In this document: one piece after another, positions 7,682-19,426 of the stretch
Position numbering within the stretch: the first letter of the stretch is position 1
Layout: the number at the start of each line of letters is the position of its first letter
Assembly (NCBI RefSeq): GCF_029625315.1
Contig: NZ_CP121110.1
Span: forward strand, 2,923,001 to 2,987,000
Direction of reading: 5' to 3'
DNA from: Flavobacterium ginsengisoli
GTDB lineage: Bacteria > Bacteroidota > Bacteroidia > Flavobacteriales > Flavobacteriaceae
Length of the DNA stretch: 64,000 nucleotides
Position numbers and translations under genes: made by a program
Notes under the pieces: generated by a model
Told to the model about the DNA's origin: nothing
The model's database searches: none
The model's input: the letters and a program-made list of their open reading frames with translations, nothing else

Positions 7682-10079
7682 TTATTCTCTTACAATTTCG
7701 ATTTTTCTTCTAATTTCATTTCCTGAAGCATCTACAACCGTAATATAATGCGTTCCTGTTGTTGGAGTTATAGGCAGTTCATGAAAGGTTTTAGTTGTAG
7801 CCTTATATACATCATCAACATACCAAAACAATTCTTTATCCCTTTCAGAATACGCTACTTTTAAAATTACAGGCTGTATATTGCTGTTAAAATCCTTTGT
7901 TAAATATATTTTACTATTTGCTTTTGGATAAATAAAATCCATCGTTGTGGTTTGTGTTCCTTCACAACCTTCTTTAAAAGGAGGCAACGGCAAATATTCT
8001 ATATGCTGGCTTTTGTAATACCATGCCATAACAGGAGGCAGAACAAACCAGTTTTTAGTCACAATATTTTCAATGCTTTCGCAACTGCTGTTTACTTGAA
8101 ATTGTTCTGTTTTATCTAAATGAACGGTTTTATGATAGGGACATACTTTGGTTGATTTCCCTTTTTTAGGAACCCATTGTTTGATTTTCGGACAATTGTC
8201 TTTTGCTAAATAGCCGCTTAAACGGCAAACCTCAACTTCGGATAAATCTTTATACGGTGTATCAAACCATCTTTGTCTTGGCAGTAAATTAAAAACATCA
8301 AATAAAATTGGCGCGGCACTGGTAACTCCTGTTAGAGTTGGCCTCCCCTCGCCCGTTGCGTTTCCTACCCAAATTCCAACTACATATCTTGAATTGGTTC
8401 CAATTGCCCATGCATCACGATTTCCAAAACTTGTTCCTGTTTTCCATGCAATTTTAAGCGAACTGTCATAAAACTTCCAGGCTTCATCTCCTTCAGGTCT
8501 GTTGACTTCCTCCATTGCGTTGTATGTTAGCCAAATTGATCCAGCGCCTAGAATATTCTTTTGATCTGTTTCTGAGCCAAAATCGGGCTTAAAATCGTTT
8601 TTATAATTTAACTCTGTGAACTCATTCGTCCTATATTTTGCCTGATGTTTTGCAAAGTAATTTAATGTAGAAGAAAGATTAGCGTATGTCCTGCATAAAT
8701 CCCATAAATTACTTTCGGCTCCTCCCAAAATTAGGGACAAACCGTAATGATCAGGCGTTTTATTTATGTTTTTTAATTTGAATTTTTGAAGCTCTTCATA
8801 AAACTTGTTTACAGTAAATTCCTGAAGCATCAAAACTGCGGGAATATTGAGTGAACGAGACAATGCACGATGTGCCGGAACAGCTCCGTCAAATGTCAAA
8901 TTAAAATTTTGAGGTGTATACCCTGAAATTTGCGTTGGAATATCGGCTACTAAAGTATTCGGCAATAACTCGCCGTCATCTAACATCGCTCCATACAAAA
9001 GTGGCTTTAAAATACTTCCTGTACTTCTTGGTGCATCAATAATATCGACATCTTTTTGATGATCCGCATCTGCTGGAGAATTCCCAACATAACTCATTAC
9101 ATTTCTACTCTGAACATCTATTACCAAAATAGCTAGATTATGAACTTCATTCTGCTTATACTGATTGTAATAATATCTAGCAATTTGATTGACACGATTT
9201 TGTAAAGCATAATCAATTGTAGTTTTTACTCTTGTTCCTTCTTCATTTTTCGCCACTCTCTGCAACAAATGTGGTGCTATTTGAGGCAGATCGTATGGCT
9301 TTTGAGGAAGAGGTTCTTCTATAGATAGTTCGTACGTCTGTTTGTCTATTATTCCTTCCTGATGCAGTTTTAATAAAAGACGGTTTCTTTTATTCAACAA
9401 TTTAATTTGATTTTTTCCAGGATAAATTAAACTTGGCGCATTCGGTAAAACTGCCAAAACTGCATTTTCTGCCCAAGATAATTGATTGGACTGAACGCCA
9501 AAATAACGCCACGAAGCCATTTCTAATCCCACAACATTTCCCCCAAATGGAGCATGTGCTCGCATACATTTCTAGAATTTCATTTTTAGAATAGCCTAAT
9601 TCTAGTCTTGTCGCGAGAATAATTTCTATTATTTTTTCAAAATAGGTTCTGTTTTTTCCTTTTCGGGATAATCGAATGACTTGCTGAGTCAGCGTACTCC
9701 CGCCTCTAACTACTTTTCCTGCTTTTCTGTTTTGTTTAAAAGCATTTATCATCGCTCCGGGATTAAAACCTGGATGGTTATAAAAGTATTCGTCTTCAAA
9801 ATAAACAATGCATTTCTTGAATTTATCAGGAACGCTATCTTGTGCCGGAAAACGCCATTGCCCGTCACGTGCAATTTTCGCTCCTAGAAGTTCTCCTTCT
9901 TTGCTTTCTATTACTGTCGAGTAAGGTTCCTTGAATAACATTCGGGGTATCGAAAAATAGTAAATCAGCAAGAGCAAAAATGCAATTGCTGATTTTATTT
10001 TATTTTTTTTAATCCAGTTTATGATGCGTTGTAAAAACGCTTTAATTTTATTTTTCAATGCTTGTTTTTTTAACCGCAA
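7682..10079 (-). CDS. pbpC: Penicillin-binding protein 1C (frameshifted as read)
   Basis: Bifunctional peptidoglycan glycosyltransferase/transpeptidase, about 799 residues when repaired. The N-terminus has a membrane anchor (IAFLLLLIYYFSIPR), then the glycosyltransferase motifs EDEYFYNHPGF and RGGSTLTQQVIRL. The transpeptidase has SILK as SxxK, SRSLN and KTGTSFGNRDAW. A C-terminal BiPBP_C domain ends the protein. The frame breaks at 9557-9563: MYA-AHAPFGGN is expected, but one extra base lies between the two Ala codons. No ATG exists at the N-terminus; starts are TTG at 10079 or, more likely, TTG at 10058 (KNKIKAFLQRI). It lies downstream of the alpha-2-macroglobulin gene, a partnership also seen in E. 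coli. Confidence 0.92.
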
Positions 10080-10240
10080 AGGCGCAAAGTTCGCAAAGTT
10101 TTTCTCTCACAGATTTAGCAGATTTTATTTTTATCTGCTTGATCTGCAAAATCTGCGGGAGACCTTTTATCACAAAGATTTTTTACCCACAGATTACACA
10201 GATTTAAAATCCTTTTAATTCGTATAATCTGTGGCTAAAA
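10080..10240. repeat. Intergenic repeats between the alpha-2-macroglobulin gene and pbpC
   Basis: Three near-copies of CGCAAAG at the left end, then direct and inverted ATCTGC/GCAGAT words, and an imperfect hairpin with arms CCACAGATTA and TAATCTGTGG near 10190-10235. No coding signal. Confidence 0.6.
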
Positions 10241-10245
10241 AAACT

Positions 10246-13200
10246 TTATTTCACCACCTCAACCCAGAATCCTTTTGTTCTCGCTAAGAATGTATTATCA
10301 TACATTGCTTCACATTGCAATCCAGGCAAATAATAGTTTCCTAAATACGATGCGTTTAGCAGAATTCGGAAAACTTTAGTTTCTCTGGCTTTCATTCCGA
10401 AATAGAAATTTGTTCTATCGTCTCGAATATCAATATAATCGGCGATATTATTTACTGCGTCTCCGTAATCTGTGAAACGAGTATTTACAATTTCGAATCC
10501 TGAAGGCAGAATTTGTGATAATGCCACGTTTTGAACACTTTCTCCTCTTTGATTTTTAATTGTAACCTCGGCAACAAATTCAGTTCCCTGATTAATTCTT
10601 GAAACATTGATTACACTTCCTTTTCTATTTTTGAAAACTATAGAAGCCGTAACGTCACTTTGAACCGCATTTTCTTGTCCGATTGGCAATATTCCTGTGT
10701 TTAATACACGAACATATACCGTATTGGCTTTATTGTTTTTCAATGTAATACTGTTTGTACCAGAAGCAGCAGACAAACTACGATCTGCAACCGATTTACC
10801 TGTATTTATTGTCTCACCTTTTCCGTTTTTACTGAATTGGATATTGATTCCTTTTGGGCCATTACTCACTGCAAATTTTGACATTGCATACAAACAATAA
10901 GCCGTTGTCTGGGTACTCATCCATTGATTAGCCGACATTTCTTTAGCCAATTTCGTTGCTGTTACAAACGCCTTTTGTTTTTGATCTAATAAAAGCATCG
11001 TTTCTAATGCCATTGCTCTATTTCTTTCGCTCGAACCATAATAGTAATAACTGTAGCTATCTGAACTTCCATCAATGCTGGTTTTCAAGAATAAACTTTG
11101 TCCCGCCGATTTTTGACCTGCTAAAACATAAGCCGCTGCCAAACGAAGCATACTTTCGTTCGAAATACCTTTTGTTTCTCTCAATCTGTTCATTGCTGAT
11201 AAATCGGCATTTCCAGCTAAAGCTAAAGTATACAAACGATACGCCTGAGCTAAATCATTTCCATATTTTGGTTCAAATCGCCATTGTTTCGCTTCTTTCT
11301 GCTGATAACCTAACCATTTTGATTTGAAATTAATTGGCAATACATACCCTTTTTTCTCTGCTTCGATCAAGAAATGTCCTGCATACGAAGTTCCCCAATC
11401 GTCTGCAATTGTATTTCCTTGCCAGTAAGGCATTCCACCATTTGATAATTGGAAATTACCCAATCTTGCAATTCCGGTCGCAATGTTTTTCTGAATCAGA
11501 TCTTTTCGTTTTGCATCAATATCTGCTACATCGTCTAAATACAATTGTGGGAAAACAGATGAAGTTGTCTGTTCTACACAACCATGTGGGTACTGAATTA
11601 AGAATTGCAATCTTCCATTCAAATTCATTGACGGCATTGACGAAACTTCTAATCTTGCTTTATTACTTCCAGCAATTCCAAATGTTTTCCATGAAATTGT
11701 TTTAGTGCTATTTGGCGTTAAAACAACATCTGTGAAAGTACTTGTAACTGGATTCGGATTTGTCATATCAATTTCAACATCATAAACCGATTTCTCGCTT
11801 CCAGATGTTGCAATTACCTGAACTTTTGCAATTCCAGTAGCAGATCCGACAACCAAATTAAAGTAAGCCATTTTTTCATCTGGCTGTGCAAAATTCAAGC
11901 TTTGAACCGCACTTCCCATTACTTTTAATCCATTGCTTGTTTTTACCTGAATTGAAACATTTTTGATCTTGTTTTCAGTTGCAAAAACCGTTACAGGCAA
12001 CGTTACTTTTTCAGAAGGTGAAATTTTTCTTGGCAACGAAGCCAACACCATCAACGGACTCTTAACTTGTGTTGCTTTTTCTACACTTCCGTAAGCGCTT
12101 GTTTTTGCATCGCCTGCCACAACCATTGTTCTAACAGAACCAATGTATTTAGGTAGTTTTAATTGATGTGATTTTGTTTCTCCTTTTTCTAATTTGAATG
12201 GTCCGTAATACAATACAACAGGTTTAAAACGGTTAGCTTTTTTAGCTTTTCCACCTCCTAAATCTTGATCTCCACCAATACTGAAAATCTGATTTATTTT
12301 TCCGCCATAAGCGCCAATTACATCATCGTAAATGTCCCAAGTTTTTACACCTAAAGCTTCACGAACATAGAAACTATCCCATGCATTTGGTGTTTTAAAG
12401 CGAGTTAAATCCAAAAGCCCTTCATCTACAACTGCGATTGTATATGTCATTTCTTTGCCTGATTTCTCACCTACTTTTACTGTAAATGGCTGTTCTGGCC
12501 TTAAAACATCTGGCATATTAATCGTTGGCGCCAAAATAGTGTTTTTATCTACAACTTCAACAGGAACAATCCCATACATACGAATTGGCGAATCGTTTTT
12601 GGTTGAAGCGTGTGGTCGCAATAATGTAATATTAAAATATACGTTTGGTGCCATTGCACCTGTAATTGGAACCTCAACTTTAGTTTCTCCTTTTTTAGTT
12701 TCAGCCCAAATAGTCTGCACTACTCTTGATCCGTTTTCTATTGAAATTAAAGCGCGTCCACCTTCACTTGAAGGGAAAGAAATCTGAGCTTTCTCTCCCA
12801 CTGCATAATTTTTCTTATCGGTAGAAAAAACTAACATATTAGCAGTTGAAGCGTCTCTATTACGTGTTTTTCCAGACCAGATTGGCCAGTCAATATTTAC
12901 TGTCAATGAAGCCGCATGACCATCTTGCTGGTCGGCAACACGAATTAAATAACGTCCCCATTCTTCGTCTGTCAAGGCAAATTGAAAACTTCCTTTTCCG
13001 CTTGAATCGGTATTGATTACAAAAGTTTTGTACGAAGTAGTTGCATTCGACGAGTTATAATTTGATAAATTATCGCTTGAAGAATCCCACCACCATCTCC
13101 AGTCCACTTTGTAAACTCGTACTTCGAGATTATGAACTGATTTTGGCCTTCCGTTTTCATCAACCGTTACTACGTCAAAACGATTGTTTGTTCTCGTTTC

Positions 13201-15934
13201 GAGCATGCTGTACTTGTTCAGTTCAGGTGTTTTAAGTCCAACGTAGGTTTTGTACGGAGAATAAGTCGTTGACATTACATCTGTACTAAAATCTCCTCCT
13301 TCTTCATACACTTTTGTAATAAATGAAGCGCGAAGCATTCCTGGCGCCTGACCCTGTAATCTTGGCTGAATGTTTACCGATGCTTTTCCGTTTTCGTTTA
13401 ATTTTCCTGAAAAAACATTAATTTCTTCTGTGCTGAATTGACGAGCTAAATCATCAAAAGTATATTTTTCATAACCTTTAAATGTTGTGCTTTGCTGAGA
13501 GAATTTAGCCTGCATTTCTACATTCAAATTCTTTGCAATTGCACCGTGAAGCCATGTTACCTCAAGATTGTCTGTATTTGGATAAGATGCCGAAAGTGTT
13601 TTTCTGCTAAACGTATTCTTAATTTTTAAACGATTTGGTTTAATCGTCTCAATCTTAATGCTCTTATAGAATTTTGCGCCTCCAACGCTTACCATTGCTT
13701 CCCAGTTTCCTGTTGGCGCATCTTGATTGGTTGGAACTACAAAAGCATAATGGTTTAGATCATTTGTTTTTTGAACGGTTTGATAAACTGTTTTACCATT
13801 CGGATCGTTTAATCTGAATTTGATTGGATGAGATTTCGGAAGTTTATTCGCAGCATCATTCAAAATAAATGACAGATATAGATTATCTCCCGGACGCCAA
13901 ACGCCTCTTTCTCCGTAAATAAATCCTTTTAAGCCTTTTTGTAAAGTCTCTCCGGCAACATCAAAATTACTTACTGATAACGAAAGTCCATCGTCCAGTT
14001 TCACGTATGTCGACTGATCGCCTAAAGTTACAATTGCGAAATAGGCAAATTTATCCAATTGAAAAGATGCAATACCTTCGCTGCTTGTTGCTTCTGTTGC
14101 AATTTTTTGTTGTTGGAAGTTGTATAAATCTACTCTTGCGTTTGAAACTGGCTCAGTTGTAACGATATTGTTTACAGCAAACAAGTACGATTTATTTTCG
14201 CCTCTTTTTGCAATAACCCCTAAATCTGAAGCTAAAATATTAGTTGCAATTCTGGCATTATAATAGTAAGAACCTGTACAAGGATCCTGACTTTCTCTCC
14301 AGTCGTAATCGTCATAATAATAGTAATCGTCGTAAGAGTTTCCGCTGTAGTTTACATCATTTTCATCCACTTCTTCTTCCTCAGTTTCATCGTCATTTCC
14401 TTCTGAAGTTTCACATTTGTAAAGCGAGTATTTCTTTTTTATAAACAAACTCTACTCTGTAAATTACTCCCGGTTCTGGTTTAATGATTTTAGATAAATC
14501 TAAAGCATACGTATTCCATTTAGAGAGATTTACGAGCGTACTTTCTTTTAAATTCAGTGTTGTTTTGGCAATTGGCTGGGCGACTTTCTTTAGATTTTGT
14601 CCGCCGTTTAATTCATTGTATTGAAGAAATTGCAGAATGTTATTTTTGTAGATTTTGTACACCTTAACATCTACAGCACTCAGATTTACAGCTTCAAAAT
14701 TTAATTTTAAATTGTTTGAACTTGGCAGAATCGTTCCGTTTTTAATAAAACGAACATTTGGTTTTATCTGATCAAAAGAAATTTTATCAGAATAATTGTT
14801 TTCCAGTTTTTTACCATATTGGCTTTCTATTCCTTGAAAAACTTCCAATAATAATTCGCCCGTAACAACTTGTTCTGGTTCTTCGTCTGGCACATATTCA
14901 ACAGCATCTTCTACAACTGCGGCGGCAGAATCAACTGCTACTGCAGCAGAATCGACTACAACTGCTGCGGAATCTACAGCTACTGCAACTGGTTCTTCTG
15001 CAACTACTGTTACAGTCTTTTCTTTTTTAGGTGCATTTTGATTCGTAAAATATACTTTTAGTAAATTTCCTTGTGTAGAAAATTTCAAATTATTGGTATT
15101 CTGAATCGAAACCAATCCAGCAAAATCCTGACCTTTTTCTAAAGGCTCGGAGAAATTAATTAAAACCTGCTGATTGTTTCCATCTGGAATTTCAACCTTT
15201 ATAACTTTAAATTCGTTGATGCTTGTAATCGGAAAATCGATTTGTCCTTTCTGATCGATGTCGAAATCATTTCCGTCATATATAATTTCTAAATTCGAAG
15301 CTTCTGACTGGCGTTGTATACTATCTATTATAAAATGAAATTCTTTTCCTGAAGACACATTTTTATCGAACTTAATCTTAAGATCGCTTCCGTTATGTTT
15401 AGCTTTAACCAGCTTAATGGCGGTTTCCAAATCAATATTATCTGCAGTCTTTAACGTACAATTTAAATATTGATATTCTTTGCTGTACGACTGCACATCG
15501 CCAGTATTGATGGTAAAATCCTGTTTAACGGTTTTAACTGTAAAGTTGAATTTAGAAAGTTCTTTTTCTTTCTCTTTAGGAATGGCTGTCAGTTTATCTA
15601 AGTTTAAAGTAACTTGATATTCTGTTCCCATTTTAAGTTTTTTCTCTGGAATAAAAGCTAAAGTATTTGTTGAAAGTGCAATAACTTTTCCGTGAACACT
15701 TGGCGAAATATCAAACAAATCGTCGTCTAATTCCTGATTAGGTTTCCAATCGTTTTTATCGAAAGCCAAAACCACGCGAATATCAGAATCTGCAGAAACG
15801 ATACCGCCAGTAAAACTAGTAATGTAGTCTTTGAATAATGAAAAATCGGAATTGAAATCGGCCGCTGATTTGCGCCCGCAGGATTGAAAAATAAAAAACA
15901 CAAAAAATACGAGAAATAATCCTTTTGCCTTCAC
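10246..15934 (-). CDS. Bacterial alpha-2-macroglobulin lipoprotein (frameshifted as read)
   Basis: About 1,896 residues when the break near 14438-14446 (an A run; expected FVYKKKYSLYKCE) is repaired. It starts at GTG with a lipoprotein signal (FIFQSC, Cys19). Many MG-type beta domains follow, with a MG2 domain (YGERGVWRPGDNLYLSFIL), a bait-region/ANA core, and the thioester motif CVEQ within YPHGCVEQTTSS (DNA about 11569-11589). The terpenoid-cyclase-like thioester domain and a receptor-binding-like end follow. The family traps proteases in the periplasm and protects the cell when peptidoglycan is breached. It sits directly upstream of pbpC, supporting a joint envelope-defence role. The insert of Ala-Val repeats before 14,990 is a low-complexity linker. 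Confidence 0.92.
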
Positions 15935-16126
15935 TTTTATCTAGAGTTAATGGTTAACAAATTGAGAATTTAATGCGCTATACCGTTAAAAATTACAACA
16001 GCAAAACACGAATTAAATCACGATAAAAGTAACGTATTTTTCGGGTTAATTAAGAAGAAAATTCTCTAATAATGATTATTTAACTTTTGTTGAAGTTTAT
16101 AAACTACCCTACAAGGTATCTAAAGC

Positions 16127-16572
16127 TTATTTACGTCTTTCAAGAAAAAAACGTTTCATCAAATCTCGTTGCTTCATTTGCCATTACACCAGAAACAACA
16201 GTAGTTTTAGGATGCAGTTTTGTTCCCATATTTAAAAATCCGCGTTGTTCATCGCGTGCACCAAAAACAATCTTTGAAATCTGACTCCAATACAAAGCAC
16301 CCGCGCACATTTGACAAGGCTCTAGTGTAACATAAAGCGTACAATCTTTTAAATATTTTCCGCCAAGAAAATTAGTCTGCCGCGGTGATGGACTGCATCT
16401 CAGCGTGTGCCGTTACATCATTCAGCAATTCGGTCAAATTATGACTTCTTGCAATTACTTTATCAGCCACAACAATTATAGCTCCAACAGGAATCTCGCC
16501 TTTTTCGTAAGCGATTTCGGCTTCCTGCAAAGCTTTTTTCATAAAATACTCGTCGGTGAAAGGATTTATCAT
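16127..16572 (-). CDS. tadA: tRNA-specific adenosine deaminase (frameshifted twice as read)
   Basis: About 148 residues when repaired. TadA converts A34 to inosine in tRNA-Arg(ACG). HAEMQS holds the catalytic His and Glu of the zinc site; the second zinc motif EPCQMCAGAL follows in another frame after a break at 16374-16380, where one base is gained inside the run Ala-Ala-Ala (AAANFLGGKYL expected). A second +1 near 16161-16165 restores the expected end LMKRFFLERRK. TadA is essential in most bacteria, so both breaks are probably sequence errors. It diverges from the TonB-like genes. Confidence 0.88.
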
Positions 16573-16632
16573 ACTTGCAAAAGTAAAACTTTACTCATTA
16601 TTTTTACTACATTTAAATTTTGAAATTTGAAT

Positions 16633-17933
16633 ATGGAAAGAAAACATAAAATCAGTATACCTGAACCATGCTCTGAAGACTGGAACAAAATGATGCCAAA
16701 TGAAAATGGCCGTTTCTGCATGAGCTGTTCTAAAACTGTTGTTGATTTTACATCGATGCTTCCTGAAGAGATTCAGCATTATTTCATTCAAAACCAAAAC
16801 CAAAAAATTTGCGGCAGATTTAGAAAGTCACAATTGGAGACTATTACTATTCAAATTCCGGATCGTGTTTTATATTCTCAAACCCATTATCATAAAATGT
16901 TTTTATTGGCATTATTTGTCGCCATGGGAACCACTTTATTCAGTTGTGCCGATACCGAAGGCAATAAAATGAAAATTGATAAAATAGAAGTGGTAACAGA
17001 CAATGAACCAAAAAATCCTGATCAACCAAACAATGAAGACCGTTTGGTTGAAAAAACACCTCCTGCACCTCATTTATATGCCAACATAGAGCCTATAAAG
17101 GCCGTTCCGGAAGGATCTATTGCCTATATCGAACCTCATTACGAAACCATCACTGGCACTCCTGCTATTGAAAATTTTGAAGTATTACCTGCATATCCTG
17201 GGGGGCTAGAGAGATTTAGCACATACATTCAAAATGAATTTAAAATTCCTAAAAAAGCCAGACGAATTACAGGAGAAATTGAGGTTTCTTTTGTTGTAAA
17301 TAAAGCTGGAACTTTAGAACAATTTAAAGTTTTTGACAATATTGGTTATGAAACTGGAGAAGAAATAATTCGAGTTTTAAAAAGTTCAAAAGTAAAATGG
17401 ATGCCAAGAATAATTAATGGAAAACCTACTCTTGATACTATCAGAATGAATATTGTTGTTCAAAAAGACAGTTTAAACATTGAAAGAAAAAACAGAAAGC
17501 TTTCAAAAATAGTCGCAATTAATTTTGTCAAAAAAAATGATAAACTGTCATATAATGAAAATCAGCCTTTATGTGAAAAAAAGTACCACAAGATCTCGCA
17601 TTAGAAGATGATTCTGTGTTTTATATGGGAGCTGCAATCGAAACAAAAGCAGACTATCCAAGTGGTATTAACGCTTTCTATGAGTTCTTTGCCCAAGAAT
17701 TTAAAATGCCTGAAGAAGTAGAAAATGCAAAAGATCGCATTATTGTTTCATTTGTAGTAGAAAAAGATGGTTCGTTGGTCGCATTTCAATTTCCAAAAGA
17801 TATAAATCCTAAATTAGAATCAGAAATAACACGTGTTTTAAATCTGTCACCTAAATGGATTCCTGGTGAACAAAATGGAAAAAGAACAAGAGAAAAAATT
17901 AGTTTCCCAATAGTGCTCGAAAAATGGAAATAG
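16633..17933 (+). CDS. TonB-like protein with Cys-rich N-terminus and two TonB C-terminal domains (frameshifted)
   Basis: About 433 residues when repaired, from ATG (MERKHKISIPEPC); an upstream TTG is less likely. Residues 1-70 form a conserved module IPEPC-x4-W-x2-M-x5-GRFC-x2-C-KTVVDF, perhaps a small metal-binding fold. A single membrane helix follows (MFLLALFVAMGTTLFSC), then a linker and a TonB C-terminal-like domain (YPGGLERFSTYIQNEF ... VKWMPRIINGKP). At 17580-17588 an A run seems one base short; after it a second TonB-like domain (YPSGINAFYEFFAQEF ... PKWIPGEQNGK) continues. It is probably an energy transducer or an anchored relative. The next gene overlaps its end by 10 bp. Confidence 0.75.
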
Positions 17934-18736
17934 TACACAAAATCGAAATACCAAAGCCATGCAATGAAAACTGGGATCAAATGACTCCAACTGAAAATGG
18001 GCGTTTCTGTGTAAGCTGTTCTAAAACGGTTATGGATTTCACTTCTATGCTTCCAGAAGAAATTCAGCATTATTTCATTCAAAACCAAAACCAAAAAATT
18101 TGCGGAAGGTTTAAACAATCACAGTTAGATCACATTACGATTCAAATTCCTAATCGCGTTTTATATTCGCAGACAAACTACCATAAAATATTTCTTCTCG
18201 CTTTGTTTATTGCAATGGGAACCACTTTGTTTAGCTGTGCAGATAAAGAAGGCAACAAGAAAAAAATTGATCAAATTGAAATTGTTGACAATCCAACACA
18301 AAATCAAGATGAAGATGTTTCCTCCTGCTATGGGCATCAGATTGAATCTAAAAAAGAAAAAACAAAAATACCAAGAGAAAGAGTCACAATGGGAATGGTA
18401 GTTCCTTCTAAACCTATTGAATATTATCGTTTTAAGTATAGCATTATATATAATTCAGTTGATTTGGATATTTTACCTGCTCCAAAAGGCGGAATGAAAA
18501 AATTCTATTCTTACTTTGCAAAAAATTACACTGCTTCAAAAAAAGGAGAAATGTCAATCTTATTTGTAGTAGAAAGAGATGGCACTTTAACTAATTTTCA
18601 AGTAACCAAAAACGAATCTTCAGAAAATGAAGCAAAAGTTATTAAAGTTTTAGAATCTGGTCCAAAATGGATTCCTGGAAAAACAAACAATGGGGATGTG
18701 CGATCAACTTTCATTTTGCCAATTACATTTAAATAA
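17924..18736 (+). CDS. TonB-like protein with Cys-rich N-terminal module (paralogue)
   Basis: 270 residues. It repeats the previous gene's plan: IPKPC-x4-W-x2-M-x5-GRFC-x2-C-KTVMDF (residues about 6-35), a transmembrane segment (IFLLALFIAMGTTLFSC), a linker and one TonB C-terminal-like domain (APKGGMKKFYSYFAKNY ... PKWIPGKTNNG). The N-terminal 95 residues are nearly identical to those of its neighbour, so this is a recent tandem duplication. The start overlaps the preceding stop, and its stop overlaps the next ATG, so translation is coupled. The role of the Cys module is unknown. Confidence 0.8.
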   Translation: MEIVHKIEIPKPCNENWDQMTPTENGRFCVSCSKTVMDFTSMLPEEIQHYFIQNQNQKICGRFKQSQLDHITIQIPNRVLYSQTNYHKIFLLALFIAMGTTLFSCADKEGNKKKIDQIEIVDNPTQNQDEDVSSCYGHQIESKKEKTKIPRERVTMGMVVPSKPIEYYRFKYSIIYNSVDLDILPAPKGGMKKFYSYFAKNYTASKKGEMSILFVVERDGTLTNFQVTKNESSENEAKVIKVLESGPKWIPGKTNNGDVRSTFILPITFK

Positions 18737-19374
18737 TGAAAATTAAACATAAAATAACTATTCATATAAATTGCAAATCATTTTTGCCAACGTTGTATGT
18801 AGTTATGGTTCTAGTTCTTTTCGGTTGTCAAAACAAAGAAAACAAACAGCCGGATGCTAAAAACATTGATATTAACAAAGACACTTTGACTACAAAGCCA
18901 GATGTTTTAGATACAACTGCAATCAGTACAAAAAAATCAGATCAAGCACCGTCAGATATATCAAAAATTGAGCGACTCAAAATAAGGAAAACTACAACAA
19001 TAGCATCTAGAGAAGTTGAAGAGAACAAATCATCAAAATCTGATAAAACAAAAAAAGATGATGCTTTGATAGTTGCAAAAACAGTTTCAAATTCTAACGC
19101 AGAATTTCCAGGTGGCATTGAACAATTTCATAACTTTTTCATGAAAGAATATAAAAAACCTGAAGAAGTTGAATATTGGAAGCTGAATTTTACGCTTTCA
19201 TTTGCTGTAGAAAAAAATGGTTCTGTATCATTTCTTGAATGCGCTCCTGCAGTTGAAGAACCTCTCGAAAAAGAAATCATCAGGGTTTTAAGCTTATGCC
19301 CTAAATGGCTGCCAGGCGAATCGAATGGAAAAAAAGTGAGAATGCAATATTCTGTGCCCATTTTATTGAAATAA
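18736..19374 (+). CDS. TonB C-terminal-like lipoprotein lacking the Cys-rich module
   Basis: 212 residues. The N-terminus is a hydrophobic export segment with a probable lipobox (VMVLVLFGC). A charged linker (about 32-115) leads to a TonB C-terminal-like domain: EFPGGIEQFHNFFMKEYKKP, then LSFAVEKNGSVSFLE and PKWLPGESNGKKVR. The start shares bases with the upstream stop codon. It is the third member of the tandem family but has lost, or never had, the N-terminal Cys module. Function unknown. Confidence 0.75.
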   Translation: MKIKHKITIHINCKSFLPTLYVVMVLVLFGCQNKENKQPDAKNIDINKDTLTTKPDVLDTTAISTKKSDQAPSDISKIERLKIRKTTTIASREVEENKSSKSDKTKKDDALIVAKTVSNSNAEFPGGIEQFHNFFMKEYKKPEEVEYWKLNFTLSFAVEKNGSVSFLECAPAVEEPLEKEIIRVLSLCPKWLPGESNGKKVRMQYSVPILLK

Positions 19375-19426
19375 GACTCTAAGAGAAAATTAAATTTAAA
19401 ACCGTAAATTTGCTTTTTACCTTACA

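Noticed and set aside
16087..16284. Open frame on the + strand across tadA
   Set aside because: It is the shadow of the tadA C-terminal coding region, whose zinc-ligand motif EPCQMCAGAL reads on the other strand.
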